Assembly (NCBI GenBank): GCA_014729945.1
Contig: WJJC01000040.1
Location: forward strand, 1 to 5,787
Origin: Candidatus Bathyarchaeota archaeon
GTDB taxonomy: Archaea; Thermoproteota; Bathyarchaeia; TCS64
DNA length: 5,787 nucleotides
Direction: 5' to 3'
Within the stretch, counting starts at the first letter, position 1. Each line of letters opens with the position of its first letter. The position numbers and the translations under genes were made by a program. The notes under the pieces are model-generated. The model was given only the letters and a program-made list of their open reading frames with translations, had not been told where the DNA came from and did not search any database. Of this stretch, positions 1-5,787 are shown piece after piece.

Positions 1-890
1 GCTATCGACACATGAACGGCTACACGAGCCACACATATATGTGGATTAATGCCGAAGGCGAACGCTACTGGGTGAAGTATCACTTTAAGACAGACCAGGG
101 AATTGACTTCCTCACCCAAGAAGAAGCAGACCGGATCGCCGGTGTTGACACCGACTACCATCGCCGTGATTTATTCGAGGCGATCGAGCGAGGGAATTAT
201 CCTAGTTGGACCCTTAAAGTCCAGATTATGCCCTTCAAGGAGGATGAGACTTACCGATTTAATCCCTTCGACCTGACTAAGGTGTGGCCTCATGGAGACT
301 ACCCTGTGCAGGAAGTAGGGCGTCTGACATTGAACCGCAATCCGAACGATTTTCACGCTGAGATTGAGCAGGCTGCTTTCGAGCCGAATAATCTCGTCCC
401 CGGCATAGGTCCGAGCCCAGACAAGATGTTACTCGCTCGCCTATTTTCCTACGCTGACGCCCACCGTGCTCGCCTAGGAGTCAACTATAAACAGATCCCA
501 GTCAATCGGCCTAAAGTTCCTGTGCACAGCTACAGTAAGGGTGGGGCGATGCGGATTAACAATGTCTCCGATCCGGTTTATGCACCTAACTCAAAAGGAG
601 GCCCTGAGGCTGACCCTGAACGGTATCCCGAAGAGGCCGTCTGGAGTGCTAGCGGGGAGTTCATTCGAGCTGCTTATACCAAGCGCAAGGATGACGATGA
701 TTTCGGCCAGCCCGGTACTCTGGTACGAGAGGTGATGAATGATGCACAACGCGACCGACTGGTGTCTAATGTGGTTGGACATTTGAAAAACAGCGTGTCG
801 GAGCCCGTGCTAAAGAGGGCCTTTGAATACTGGCGCAGCATCGATAAGGAAGTCGGCGACCGTATAGCCAAAGGCGTGAAAGACGAGTGA
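1..890 (+). CDS. Monofunctional heme catalase, C-terminal part (5'-truncated by window edge)
   Basis: This is a hydrogen peroxide-disproportionating heme catalase of the small-subunit type, normally a cytosolic tetramer. The reading frame is open from base 3 and enters the window at Tyr-Arg-His before the conserved MNGYTSHTY stretch, which sits near residue 190 in typical catalases. The ATG at base 12 is therefore an internal Met and about 190 N-terminal residues are missing. The distal catalytic His and Asn lie in that missing part. Counting from Met at base 12, RLFSYADAHR (residues 143-152) matches the proximal heme-ligand signature; Tyr147 is the heme iron ligand and Arg143 its usual partner. 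YHFKTDQGI (23-31) and the FNPFDLTKVWPHGDYP region (83-98) are also catalase hallmarks. The C-terminus (about 236-287) is the usual helical tail with no large-subunit flavodoxin-like domain, so full length would be about 480-490 residues. Stop TGA is followed at once by TAA. By eye, arginine codons are almost all CGN, with one AGG, whereas the M3 peptidase downstream mixes in AGA/AGG. That is weak support for lateral acquisition. Confidence 0.96.
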   Translation, partial: YRHMNGYTSHTYMWINAEGERYWVKYHFKTDQGIDFLTQEEADRIAGVDTDYHRRDLFEAIERGNYPSWTLKVQIMPFKEDETYRFNPFDLTKVWPHGDYPVQEVGRLTLNRNPNDFHAEIEQAAFEPNNLVPGIGPSPDKMLLARLFSYADAHRARLGVNYKQIPVNRPKVPVHSYSKGGAMRINNVSDPVYAPNSKGGPEADPERYPEEAVWSASGEFIRAAYTKRKDDDDFGQPGTLVREVMNDAQRDRLVSNVVGHLKNSVSEPVLKRAFEYWRSIDKEVGDRIAKGVKDE

Positions 891-900
891 TAACCACTTC

Positions 901-917
901 TCTTATTTTTTCATAAA
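901..917 (+). terminator. U-rich tract after catalase stop
   Basis: TCTTATTTTTTCATAAA begins ten bases after the catalase stop codon and contains a run of six T. No GC-rich hairpin precedes it. U-rich tracts of this kind act as intrinsic terminators in archaea. Assignment is by position and composition only. Confidence 0.4.
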
Positions 918-925
918 CTATTGTT

Positions 926-934
926 CATTATTAT
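926..934 (+). promoter_or_regulatory. TATA-like box upstream of the decayed gene
   Basis: CATTATTAT is centred about 25 bases before the ATG at 955 that opens the reconstructed decayed gene. The spacing would place transcription initiation at or next to the start codon, as in leaderless archaeal transcripts. It may be a fossil if the gene is dead. Confidence 0.3.
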
Positions 935-954
935 GCTTGCTGTTCATCTGGGTT

Positions 955-1519
955 ATGTGTTTTACTGAAAATACTGAAACTAATTACCAATACAAGACGA
1001 ATGAAACAAGAGCAGATACTTTTAGCCTTCCTCATCTAGAATATGATACATCAGTTCTATCAATATAGGGCTAATATTAGGAATAAATCCAACATCTAAA
1101 AACCAGTGTTTTCATATACGTAGAGGGTAAAGGATCCACCATTATAACTAAAAGGTTTGATTGGGATAATAGAAAAACAAGCCAATACCTTAACCGGGTA
1201 TTGGTACCAATAGGTGCGTTTTTCACTAAATTGAAACGAGATTGGTCTCAGGGAACCTATGTTCCATTGGTACCAATAGACTGATGTGACCCGCAGACAC
1301 CGCATATTCGAATCCGAAGTACTCCCTACCATGAGAGCAGTACACCAGAGACTCACATACATCAATACTTCTGAGTATATTACCAACTAGAAAACCCAGT
1401 TATTCAAACTCTTATGGAGAATGCATCAACACAGAACCGGACCACCCCACTATCCCGAGATAACAATAGACGAGATAAACAAACTACTAGACTCCACCAG
1501 AAACATGTTTGAATACTAA
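955..1519 (+). pseudogene. Decayed gene of unknown family, ~187 codons, three frameshifts and one in-frame stop
   Basis: No single frame is open here, but protein-like sequence can be followed through all three. From ATG 955 the first frame gives MCFTENTETNYQYK to LEYDTSVLS and hits TAG at 1066. One missing base near 1055-1065 moves it to a frame reading NIGLILGINPTSK. One extra base in the A5 run at 1098-1102 then gives SVFIYVEGKGSTIITKRF, DWDNRKTSQYLNRVLVPIG and AFFTKLKRDWSQGTYVPLVP. An extra base near 1282 (TGA there in the old frame) leads into DVTRRHRIFESEVLPTMRAV, then HQRLTYINTSEYITN, a TAG at 1388-1390, and KTQLFKLLWRMHQHRTGPPH plus YPEITIDEINKLLDSTRNMF, ending at TAA 1517. The net change is one extra base, so the repaired gene is 188 codons including stop. 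The product would be basic and rich in aromatics, apparently soluble, with a helical C-terminus. I do not recognise the family. Sequencing error is an alternative, chiefly at the A5 run, but four lesions in 565 bases between intact genes favour real decay. Confidence 0.7.
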
Positions 1520-1539
1520 GGTTCTCTATGAAGGTGTAA

Positions 1540-1548
1540 TTCTTAATA
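1540..1548 (+). promoter_or_regulatory. TATA-like box for the VOC gene
   Basis: TTCTTAATA is centred about 27 bases before ATG 1571, in the 51-base gap after the decayed gene. This spacing is what an archaeal promoter of a leaderless gene would show. The only G-rich stretch before the ATG, GGTGGG at 1564-1569, lies too close to serve as a normal Shine-Dalgarno site. Confidence 0.4.
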
Positions 1549-1570
1549 CAGGGCAAGAATATCGGTGGGT

Positions 1571-1987
1571 ATGAAATCCAATAGCCTTGTACCTGAGTTA
1601 TCCATAACAGATTACCAGAAAACACTTCATTTCTATACTGAGGTTCTCGGATTCACCATCGAATATCAGCGAGAAGAGGAGGGTTTCGCGTATCTATCTC
1701 TAGGCGAGTCCCAAATAATGATAGATCAGATAGGCTTGACTAGGACATGGATGACAGGCGAGTTAGAGTACCCGTTTGGAAGGGGTATTAATCTCCAAAT
1801 CGAGGTACCTGATGTTAACTCACTGCTTATACGCCTAAAACAAAACAGCATCAGTCTCTTCATGGCGCTTGAGGAAAAATGGTATCAGAAGGATGATATC
1901 GAGGTAGGAAACAAACAGTTTCTCGTCCAAGACCCGGATGGATACCTGCTACGATTCTTTGAGGACCTAGGTACACGTAAACCATGA
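1571..1987 (+). CDS. VOC-superfamily (glyoxalase/bleomycin-resistance-like) protein
   Basis: This 138-residue protein belongs to the vicinal-oxygen-chelate fold and most resembles bleomycin-resistance-type binding proteins, which sequester a small molecule as dimers in the cytosol. Two beta-alpha-beta-beta-beta modules can be traced. The first covers about residues 6-52, with LVPELSITDYQKTLHFYTEV leading into LGF. The second covers about 72-133, from GINLQIEVPDVNSLLIRLK to the conserved VQDPDGYLLRFFEDLG near the end. The segment TWMTGELEYPFGRGIN (59-74) and EEKWYQ (101-106) are typical of the bleomycin-resistance subgroup. I see no clear set of metal ligands, so a binding role is as likely as catalysis, and the natural substrate cannot be read from the sequence. 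ATG 1571 is preferred over the GTG at 1565 because of the spacing to the TATA-like box. The stop is TGA followed by TAA. No gene next to it points to antibiotic production. Confidence 0.88.
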   Translation: MKSNSLVPELSITDYQKTLHFYTEVLGFTIEYQREEEGFAYLSLGESQIMIDQIGLTRTWMTGELEYPFGRGINLQIEVPDVNSLLIRLKQNSISLFMALEEKWYQKDDIEVGNKQFLVQDPDGYLLRFFEDLGTRKP

Positions 1988-2007
1988 TAACCGGTTCAGG
2001 AAACCAG

Positions 2008-2019
2008 CTTTTTATTTCT
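2008..2019 (+). promoter_or_regulatory. TATA-like box for the deaminase gene
   Basis: CTTTTTATTTCT is centred about 26 bases before ATG 2039, within the 51-base gap after the VOC gene. Its T-rich character may also help terminate the upstream transcript. AGGTAG at 2026-2031 lies 7 bases before the ATG and is a possible weak ribosome binding site, but the TATA spacing leaves almost no leader to contain it. Confidence 0.42.
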
Positions 2020-2038
2020 TGACTCAGGTAGATGCCTC

Positions 2039-2497
2039 ATGAGCCACGAGAAGCACATCAGAAGAGCAAACCAGCTGGCAGTCCAAGCAGCTAAAAAAGG
2101 AAACCACCCCTTCGGCGCATTACTGGTTCACGATGACAAGATAATCCTGGAAGCCGAGAACACCGTTAACACTGATGATGATCCCACCCGGCATGCTGAA
2201 CTAAACCTCGTGGTGTTGGCGTCAAAGAAATATCCCCGGGAAGTATTGAGGGACTCAATGCTGTATGTAAGCACTGCTCCTTGCCTGATGTGTGCCGCTG
2301 TCATCAAGGATGCCGGGATTAAAATCGTCGTATATGGAGTGCGATACGAGACCTTCGCAGATCTAATCCCAGGAGACTACAAGTATCTCTCAATTGAAAA
2401 AGTCTTCAAGCTGCATGATACTCCGCTTGAATCAACTGGAGGCGTACTAGAGGAAGAATGTCTTGAATCATACAAGTACTGGCCAAAAGATGAATAA
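2039..2497 (+). CDS. CDA-fold zinc deaminase (guanine/nucleoside deaminase-like)
   Basis: This 152-residue protein is a cytidine-deaminase-fold hydrolase that removes an amino group from a nucleobase or nucleoside through a zinc-bound water. The first zinc motif is DPTRHAELN (48-56): His52 is a ligand and Glu54 the proton shuttle. The second is PCLMC (81-85), with Cys82 and Cys85 completing the zinc site. NHPFGALLVHDDKIILEAEN (22-41) forms the usual first strands of the fold. The C-terminal GGVLEEECLESYKYW (134-148) matches the helix that closes the active site in guanine deaminase and tRNA-deaminase relatives. The position before PC, commonly Glu in TadA/GuaD-type enzymes (EPC), is Ala here (TAPC), which may affect substrate choice. 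tRNA A34 deamination is unlikely if the host is an archaeon, so guanine, cytosine or a related base is more plausible. The substrate is not decided by sequence. The protein is complete with no signal peptide, so it is cytosolic. Confidence 0.9.
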   Translation: MSHEKHIRRANQLAVQAAKKGNHPFGALLVHDDKIILEAENTVNTDDDPTRHAELNLVVLASKKYPREVLRDSMLYVSTAPCLMCAAVIKDAGIKIVVYGVRYETFADLIPGDYKYLSIEKVFKLHDTPLESTGGVLEEECLESYKYWPKDE

Positions 2498-2505
2498 CAC
2501 AAACA

Positions 2506-2510
2506 TTTTT
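2506..2510 (+). terminator. Short U-rich tract after the deaminase stop
   Basis: A run of five T starts nine bases after the deaminase TAA, with no hairpin before it. It could be a weak archaeal-type terminator. It is too short to be sure. Confidence 0.25.
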
Positions 2511-2525
2511 CGTAACCAGTAAACT

Positions 2526-2539
2526 ACTTATCTTTTATT
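2526..2539 (+). promoter_or_regulatory. TATA-like box for oligoendopeptidase gene
   Basis: ACTTATCTTTTATT is centred about 38 bases before ATG 2571. Initiation some 25-27 bases downstream would leave a leader of roughly ten bases. It overlaps the upstream TTG at 2538 that could formally extend the reading frame, which argues against using that codon as a start. Confidence 0.42.
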
Positions 2540-2555
2540 GATCATTGAGTTTCAC

Positions 2556-2560
2556 AGGAG
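2556..2560 (+). promoter_or_regulatory. Shine-Dalgarno-like AGGAG deciding the PepF start
   Basis: AGGAG lies 10 bases before ATG 2571 and is a good match to the anti-Shine-Dalgarno sequence. It supports ATG 2571 over the in-frame TTG at 2538. It is the clearest ribosome binding site in the window. Confidence 0.5.
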
Positions 2561-2570
2561 TCTAAACAAT

Positions 2571-4379
2571 ATGAGTGAATCAATGAGCCTACCTCCACGC
2601 AGCAAGGTACCTAAAGAGGAGACATGGGACCTTGAGAGCGTCTACACCACCCCCGAGGACTGGGAGAAAGCAACAGAAAAACTCAAAGAAATGTTCCCCA
2701 GGCTAGCAGACTACAAAGGCAGGATCAAAAAGGGTCCAGAAAATCTCCTAGAATACCTTGAGCGTGCCCAAGAAGCAGGAATCCTAGCGGGCAAGATCCG
2801 TAACTACGCCAGCAACTATTACGCGGTGGACACCACCAATCAGCGTAACGCCGCACGACTGGGCCAGGCACGCAGCCTCTTATCCCGGTTGGAGGCCGCC
2901 ACATCCTTCTTTGAACCTGAGCTCATGGATACAGGGTTAGACAGAGTCAAGGAATGGATAGAATCCGAGCCCGAGTTAGAGCTCTTCAGCCACGCCCTGG
3001 ATCAGCTACGGCATAACAGCGAGCATATACGGGGCGCCGAGGTGGAGCAGGTGATGGCACAGGCTAGTGATCCCTTTAGTGGGCCATCCATCATCTACAG
3101 CGCGTTAAATAACGCTGACCTGAGCTTTGAGCCAGCCAAGTCATCAAAGGGTGAATCCATCGAGGTTGGGCAATCCAGCATAGGATCCCTCATCACGGAC
3201 CCGGATAGAATGACACGTCGCACCGCTTTCGAGAACTATGGAGACGGCTATCTGGCCTACAAGAACACCTACGCCTCTACGCTGATATCCCAACTCAAGC
3301 AAGATGTCTTTAAAGCCGAGGCAAGGGGCTACGAGACCTGCCTCCACGCGTCACTGGAACCGGATAAGATACCCGTGGAAGTATACCACAACGTATTGGA
3401 GGTATTCAAAAAGAACCTGCCAACATGGCACCGGTACTGGCGCCTACGCAGAGAAATCATGGACCTAGACACCTTCCACGTATATGACATCAAAGCACCT
3501 CTAACCACCGATAAACCCCATGTATCCTACAAGCAGGCAGTTAACTGGATCAGCCAAGGACTAGAACCCCTAGGTGATGAAATAGTAAAACTAATCCAGA
3601 GGGGAGCACTGGAGCAGCGATGGGTTGACCGCGTACGTAACAAAGGCAAACGCCAGGGAGCCTTCACCAACGCCGCAGCTGAGACCTACCCTTTCATCAT
3701 GATGAGCTGGAGCGATGATGTGTTCAGCCTCAGTACCCTTGCTCACGAACTGGGCCACGCATTACACAGCTATTACTCGTGGAGAAACCAGCCCTACATC
3801 TATGGACGATATACCCTCTTTGAGGCCGAGGTAGCGAGCAACTTCAACCAGGCCATGGTACGTGACTACCTCTTCCGCACACAGACCGACAACGAGTTCC
3901 AGATCGCACTCCTAGAGGAGGCCATTAGCAACTATCACCGCTATTTCTTCATCATGCCAACACTAGCAAGGTTCGAGTTAGAGACCCATACAATGGTGGA
4001 GGAAGGCAAACCACTGAGCGCCGACACCTTAATCGACTTAATGGCCAGTCTCTTCAAAGAAGGATACGGTGACGAGGTCTACTATGACCATGATCGCATC
4101 GGCATCACATGGGCCCAGTTCGGGCACCTCTACACCAATTACTATGTCTACAAGTACACCACAGGAATAAGCGGTGCACATGCATTAGCCAAACCCATAC
4201 AGGATGGAGACCAAGAAGCCGTAGAACGCTACCATAATTTCCTCAAAGCCGGGGGATCACGGTATCCTACCGAGAACCTGAAACAGACAGGAGTAGACCT
4301 CACCAAACCCGAGCCCGTACAGGACGCTTTCGACTACTTAGCTGGACTAGTAGACAAAATGGAGGAACTATTCACCTAA
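2571..4379 (+). CDS. pepF: Oligoendopeptidase F (M3 family zinc metallopeptidase)
   Basis: This complete 602-residue enzyme is a cytosolic zinc endopeptidase that cuts short peptides, as in turnover of proteasome products or processing of imported oligopeptides. The length matches PepF proteins. The N-terminus has the family signature ETWDLESVY (17-25), followed by a long helical region (about 30-200) that forms the M3 lid over the substrate channel. The catalytic core carries AHELGHALH with His392, Glu393 and His396. FEAEVAS follows, in which Glu420 is the likely third zinc ligand (24 residues after His396), with Glu418 as the alternative. Near the C-terminus, GITWAQFGHLYTNYYVYKY contains His519 and several Tyr residues at the place where M3 enzymes contact the substrate backbone. 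There is no signal peptide. The start is ATG 2571, backed by an AGGAG site; the frame is open to a TTG at 2538, but that codon lies in the TATA-like box. Nothing appears missing or inactivated. It has its own promoter and terminator and is probably monocistronic. Confidence 0.96.
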   Translation: MSESMSLPPRSKVPKEETWDLESVYTTPEDWEKATEKLKEMFPRLADYKGRIKKGPENLLEYLERAQEAGILAGKIRNYASNYYAVDTTNQRNAARLGQARSLLSRLEAATSFFEPELMDTGLDRVKEWIESEPELELFSHALDQLRHNSEHIRGAEVEQVMAQASDPFSGPSIIYSALNNADLSFEPAKSSKGESIEVGQSSIGSLITDPDRMTRRTAFENYGDGYLAYKNTYASTLISQLKQDVFKAEARGYETCLHASLEPDKIPVEVYHNVLEVFKKNLPTWHRYWRLRREIMDLDTFHVYDIKAPLTTDKPHVSYKQAVNWISQGLEPLGDEIVKLIQRGALEQRWVDRVRNKGKRQGAFTNAAAETYPFIMMSWSDDVFSLSTLAHELGHALHSYYSWRNQPYIYGRYTLFEAEVASNFNQAMVRDYLFRTQTDNEFQIALLEEAISNYHRYFFIMPTLARFELETHTMVEEGKPLSADTLIDLMASLFKEGYGDEVYYDHDRIGITWAQFGHLYTNYYVYKYTTGISGAHALAKPIQDGDQEAVERYHNFLKAGGSRYPTENLKQTGVDLTKPEPVQDAFDYLAGLVDKMEELFT

Positions 4380-4395
4380 AAACACCCTCCCCACA

Positions 4396-4440
4396 TTTTT
4401 TACAGACATCAACCCATTCGCCCCCTTGTTGAATATTTTT
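4396..4440 (+). terminator. Two U-rich tracts after pepF
   Basis: T6 at 4396-4401 and T5 at 4436-4440, the latter followed shortly by TTTT at 4444-4447, lie in the 121-base gap after the pepF stop. No strong hairpin precedes either. Tandem U-rich tracts fit archaeal termination. Confidence 0.42.
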
Positions 4441-4464
4441 CAGTTTTACTTGACCTGAGTTAAT

Positions 4465-4473
4465 GATTTAACT
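4465..4473 (+). promoter_or_regulatory. TATA-like box for the secreted-protein gene
   Basis: ATTTAACTA is centred about 32 bases before ATG 4501, predicting a leader of only a few bases. No Shine-Dalgarno sequence is visible in ATTGAATTAA directly before the ATG, which also suggests leaderless or near-leaderless translation. Confidence 0.38.
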
Positions 4474-4500
4474 AACCGAGCATTGTTGGTATTGAATTAA

Positions 4501-5787
4501 ATGAAAACAAATCGTATGGTATTGCTACTGGTGATAATTCTACTATTACCCGTGACAAACACAGTCCACGCATATATTCCACGCACTTACTTCCCCACAG
4601 GCAACCAGTTAGCCGGATTAGGCCTAGAGACACCTGGACTCTACAAGAGACGGACCACGCAACCCTACAACCCCAACCCAGATGACACCGAGACAAGGGC
4701 ATACATAAATATCTACCCAATAAACAGCGTCTACGCCACCGTAACCGATGAGACCAGCGAGACAGAGATGGATGTCAAATCATATGAGATAAAATACGTG
4801 GTAACCATCCAGAAGATTAACCCTAATTATGATTTATATGCCTCCAACAGCCACGATATTAATCAATACCCGGAGCAAACATCCTTCGGCAATGGATATC
4901 TCTTAACCCTATCCGGGACCATGCCCCAGACAGGTGCACCATACCTGAACCAGTTAATACTCTACACCAAAGGCGAATATCTTGTTGAAGTCTGGGCCCA
5001 TGTCCACATGGCGGCTGAACTAAGCGGAGAACAACTCATAACCCTCCAGAACCAGGCGTTTACTCAGCTCAGAAACAATGTACAGAGCCTAGCAGACATC
5101 ACCTCCGGGAACCTAGGAGACCAAGACACAAGCGACCCGGGGGGCGCTGGAGACGATACCCCTGATACAGGTAACACAACCACCAATGAGCCGCCCCCTG
5201 AAACTGATAAGAAAACATCACTAGAGATCGTCCATCAACTCCAGAACATCGCCATCAACTCTATAAACAAGGTCAAACAGCAACTGGGACAAAGCGAACC
5301 CACAGTCATACCCAGCATGAAGCAATTCAATGAACCCGAAGCAGAGCTAAACCTATCAAACGGACAAACCGTGAGCCAACAGGGTAAACAAAAAGCCGAG
5401 AACCGCAAGGAAAAGATCAAGCAACTAGGAACAAGTAAAGTAGAGATAATCGAGGTTAAGACACCGACCGGTACAACGGTTAAGGTAGCGCCAACGACGG
5501 ACCCGGGTCTCCCATCAGGGTCGGGTGACCCCGATCTAGTGTTTAAGGTAAAGTACCAGACAAACAAAAAGATAATCGACCCCCTGATTGATAACTTAGC
5601 GGATAAGATCGCTGAGAAGATACCCCTAATCGGTCTCTACAAAGACTACTTCAAGGCTGATAAGGACACTAATCTATTCAACAACGAGGAAGCCATCAAG
5701 AAGACATCAGCCGACCTCAGAGTCTCCAACGAGGCAGCAAAGATATACAATGATATGAGCGGTATCGAGGACCGGGAAAAACAGATA
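4501..5787 (+). CDS. Secreted protein of unknown family with signal peptide (3'-truncated by window edge)
   Basis: A frame open for 429 codons runs off the window with no stop. ATG 4501 is preceded directly by an in-frame TAA, so it is the first possible start. Residues 1-24 form a Sec-type signal peptide: basic Lys2/Arg5, a hydrophobic core VLLLVIILLLPV (7-18) and a likely cleavage after Val-His-Ala24. Residues 25-200 look like a beta-rich extracytoplasmic domain, with strand-like segments such as SYEIKYVVTIQKI and YLLTLSGTM. Residues about 201-240 are an Asp/Gly/Thr/Pro-rich linker with NTTTNEPPPETD, typical of an exposed spacer. Helical stretches follow (241-260, 300-312), then a segment VEIIEVKTPTGTTVKVAP, and a charged helical region from about 357 (KKIIDPLIDNLADKIAEKIP) to the edge. 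There is no second membrane segment so far; a C-terminal anchor could lie beyond the window. I recognise no catalytic motif or family. Codon choice (many CTA, ATA, ACC) resembles that of pepF, so it looks native rather than recently acquired. Confidence 0.85.
   Translation, partial: MKTNRMVLLLVIILLLPVTNTVHAYIPRTYFPTGNQLAGLGLETPGLYKRRTTQPYNPNPDDTETRAYINIYPINSVYATVTDETSETEMDVKSYEIKYVVTIQKINPNYDLYASNSHDINQYPEQTSFGNGYLLTLSGTMPQTGAPYLNQLILYTKGEYLVEVWAHVHMAAELSGEQLITLQNQAFTQLRNNVQSLADITSGNLGDQDTSDPGGAGDDTPDTGNTTTNEPPPETDKKTSLEIVHQLQNIAINSINKVKQQLGQSEPTVIPSMKQFNEPEAELNLSNGQTVSQQGKQKAENRKEKIKQLGTSKVEIIEVKTPTGTTVKVAPTTDPGLPSGSGDPDLVFKVKYQTNKKIIDPLIDNLADKIAEKIPLIGLYKDYFKADKDTNLFNNEEAIKKTSADLRVSNEAAKIYNDMSGIEDREKQI

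Noticed and set aside
1182..1204. Inverted repeat CCAATACC / GGTATTGG around a 7-base loop, resembling a terminator or small RNA hairpin.
   Set aside because: It lies inside the decayed coding sequence, has no T-run after it and has only an 8-base stem. It shares half-sites with the LVPI palindrome and is probably coincidental.
1199..1277. Two copies of the palindrome ATTGGTACCAAT (1200-1211, within a 14-base perfect palindrome at 1199-1212, and 1266-1277), centres 66 bases apart, which look like paired operator sites.
   Set aside because: In the reconstructed decayed gene both copies are the codons for Leu-Val-Pro-Ile (RVLVPIG and VPLVPID). The repeat is better explained by coding sequence than by a regulator site.
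1096..1386. Minus-strand open frame of 96 codons with repeated Tyr-Trp-Tyr-Gln.
   Set aside because: It is antisense to the decayed gene. The repeated motif is the complement of the LVPI palindromes, and the composition is not protein-like. No promoter or start signal is visible.
1404..1625. Minus-strand open frame of 73 codons.
   Set aside because: It overlaps both the end of the decayed gene and the start of the VOC gene, and has a Cys/Trp-rich shadow-like composition.
2039..2497. tRNA adenosine deaminase (TadA) or blasticidin-S deaminase as the identity of the CDA-fold protein.
   Set aside because: TadA acts on A34 of bacterial tRNA and is not expected in archaea. Blasticidin deaminases have a Cys-Ala-Glu first motif, whereas this protein has His-Ala-Glu. 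Guanine/nucleoside deaminase-like is safer.
1571..2497. The VOC protein and deaminase as a paired drug-resistance cassette.
   Set aside because: Each has its own TATA-like box, and no mobile element, integrase or biosynthetic gene is present. Adjacency alone is not enough.
2538..2570. In-frame TTG that would add 11 residues to oligoendopeptidase F.
   Set aside because: The codon lies in the TATA-like box. ATG 2571 has an AGGAG site at proper spacing, and the extra residues are not family-like.
5235..5567. Minus-strand open frame of 110 codons inside the secreted-protein gene.
   Set aside because: It is a shadow of the + strand frame, which has a signal peptide and stays open for 429 codons. 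The minus product is a low-quality Ser/Leu/Cys-rich sequence.
1..5787. CRISPR array, tRNA, rRNA, insertion sequence or attachment site.
   Set aside because: I saw no regularly spaced repeats, no cloverleaf with a T-loop signature, and no transposase remains with terminal inverted repeats. The decayed gene lacks recognisable transposase motifs.

Overview
The window most likely comes from an archaeal chromosome. Several genes have a T/A-rich TATA-like box about 25-32 bases before the start codon, with little or no room for a leader. U-rich tracts rather than hairpins follow the stop codons, and the protein set (M3 oligoendopeptidase, CDA-fold deaminase, VOC protein, large secreted protein of unknown family) fits an archaeon. 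I cannot place the phylum; an Asgard- or TACK-type genome is only a guess. All recognisable genes lie on the + strand, and most appear to have their own promoter rather than forming one operon.

Layout: (1) bases 1-890 hold the C-terminal ~60% of a monofunctional heme catalase whose N-terminus lies outside the window. (2) Bases 891-1564 look empty by simple ORF criteria. Reading three frames together shows the remains of a protein-coding gene of about 187 residues (955-1519), broken by three single-base frameshifts and one in-frame TAG; I do not recognise the family. (3) Bases 1571-1987 encode a bleomycin-resistance-like VOC/glyoxalase-fold protein. (4) Bases 2039-2497 encode a zinc-dependent CDA-fold deaminase of the guanine/nucleoside deaminase type. 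(5) Bases 2571-4379 encode a complete M3-family oligoendopeptidase F. (6) From 4501 to the window edge runs an open reading frame for a protein with a clear signal peptide, an acidic Gly/Pro/Thr-rich linker and no recognisable domain.

The genes do not form an obvious pathway. Catalase would remove peroxide, the VOC protein may bind or modify a small molecule, the deaminase would act in nucleobase salvage or catabolism, and PepF would degrade cytosolic peptides. They look like independent accessory or housekeeping genes. I found no CRISPR array, tRNA, rRNA, insertion sequence or obvious multi-gene defence system. The two items most worth following up are the decayed gene at 955-1519 and the unrecognised secreted protein at the right edge.
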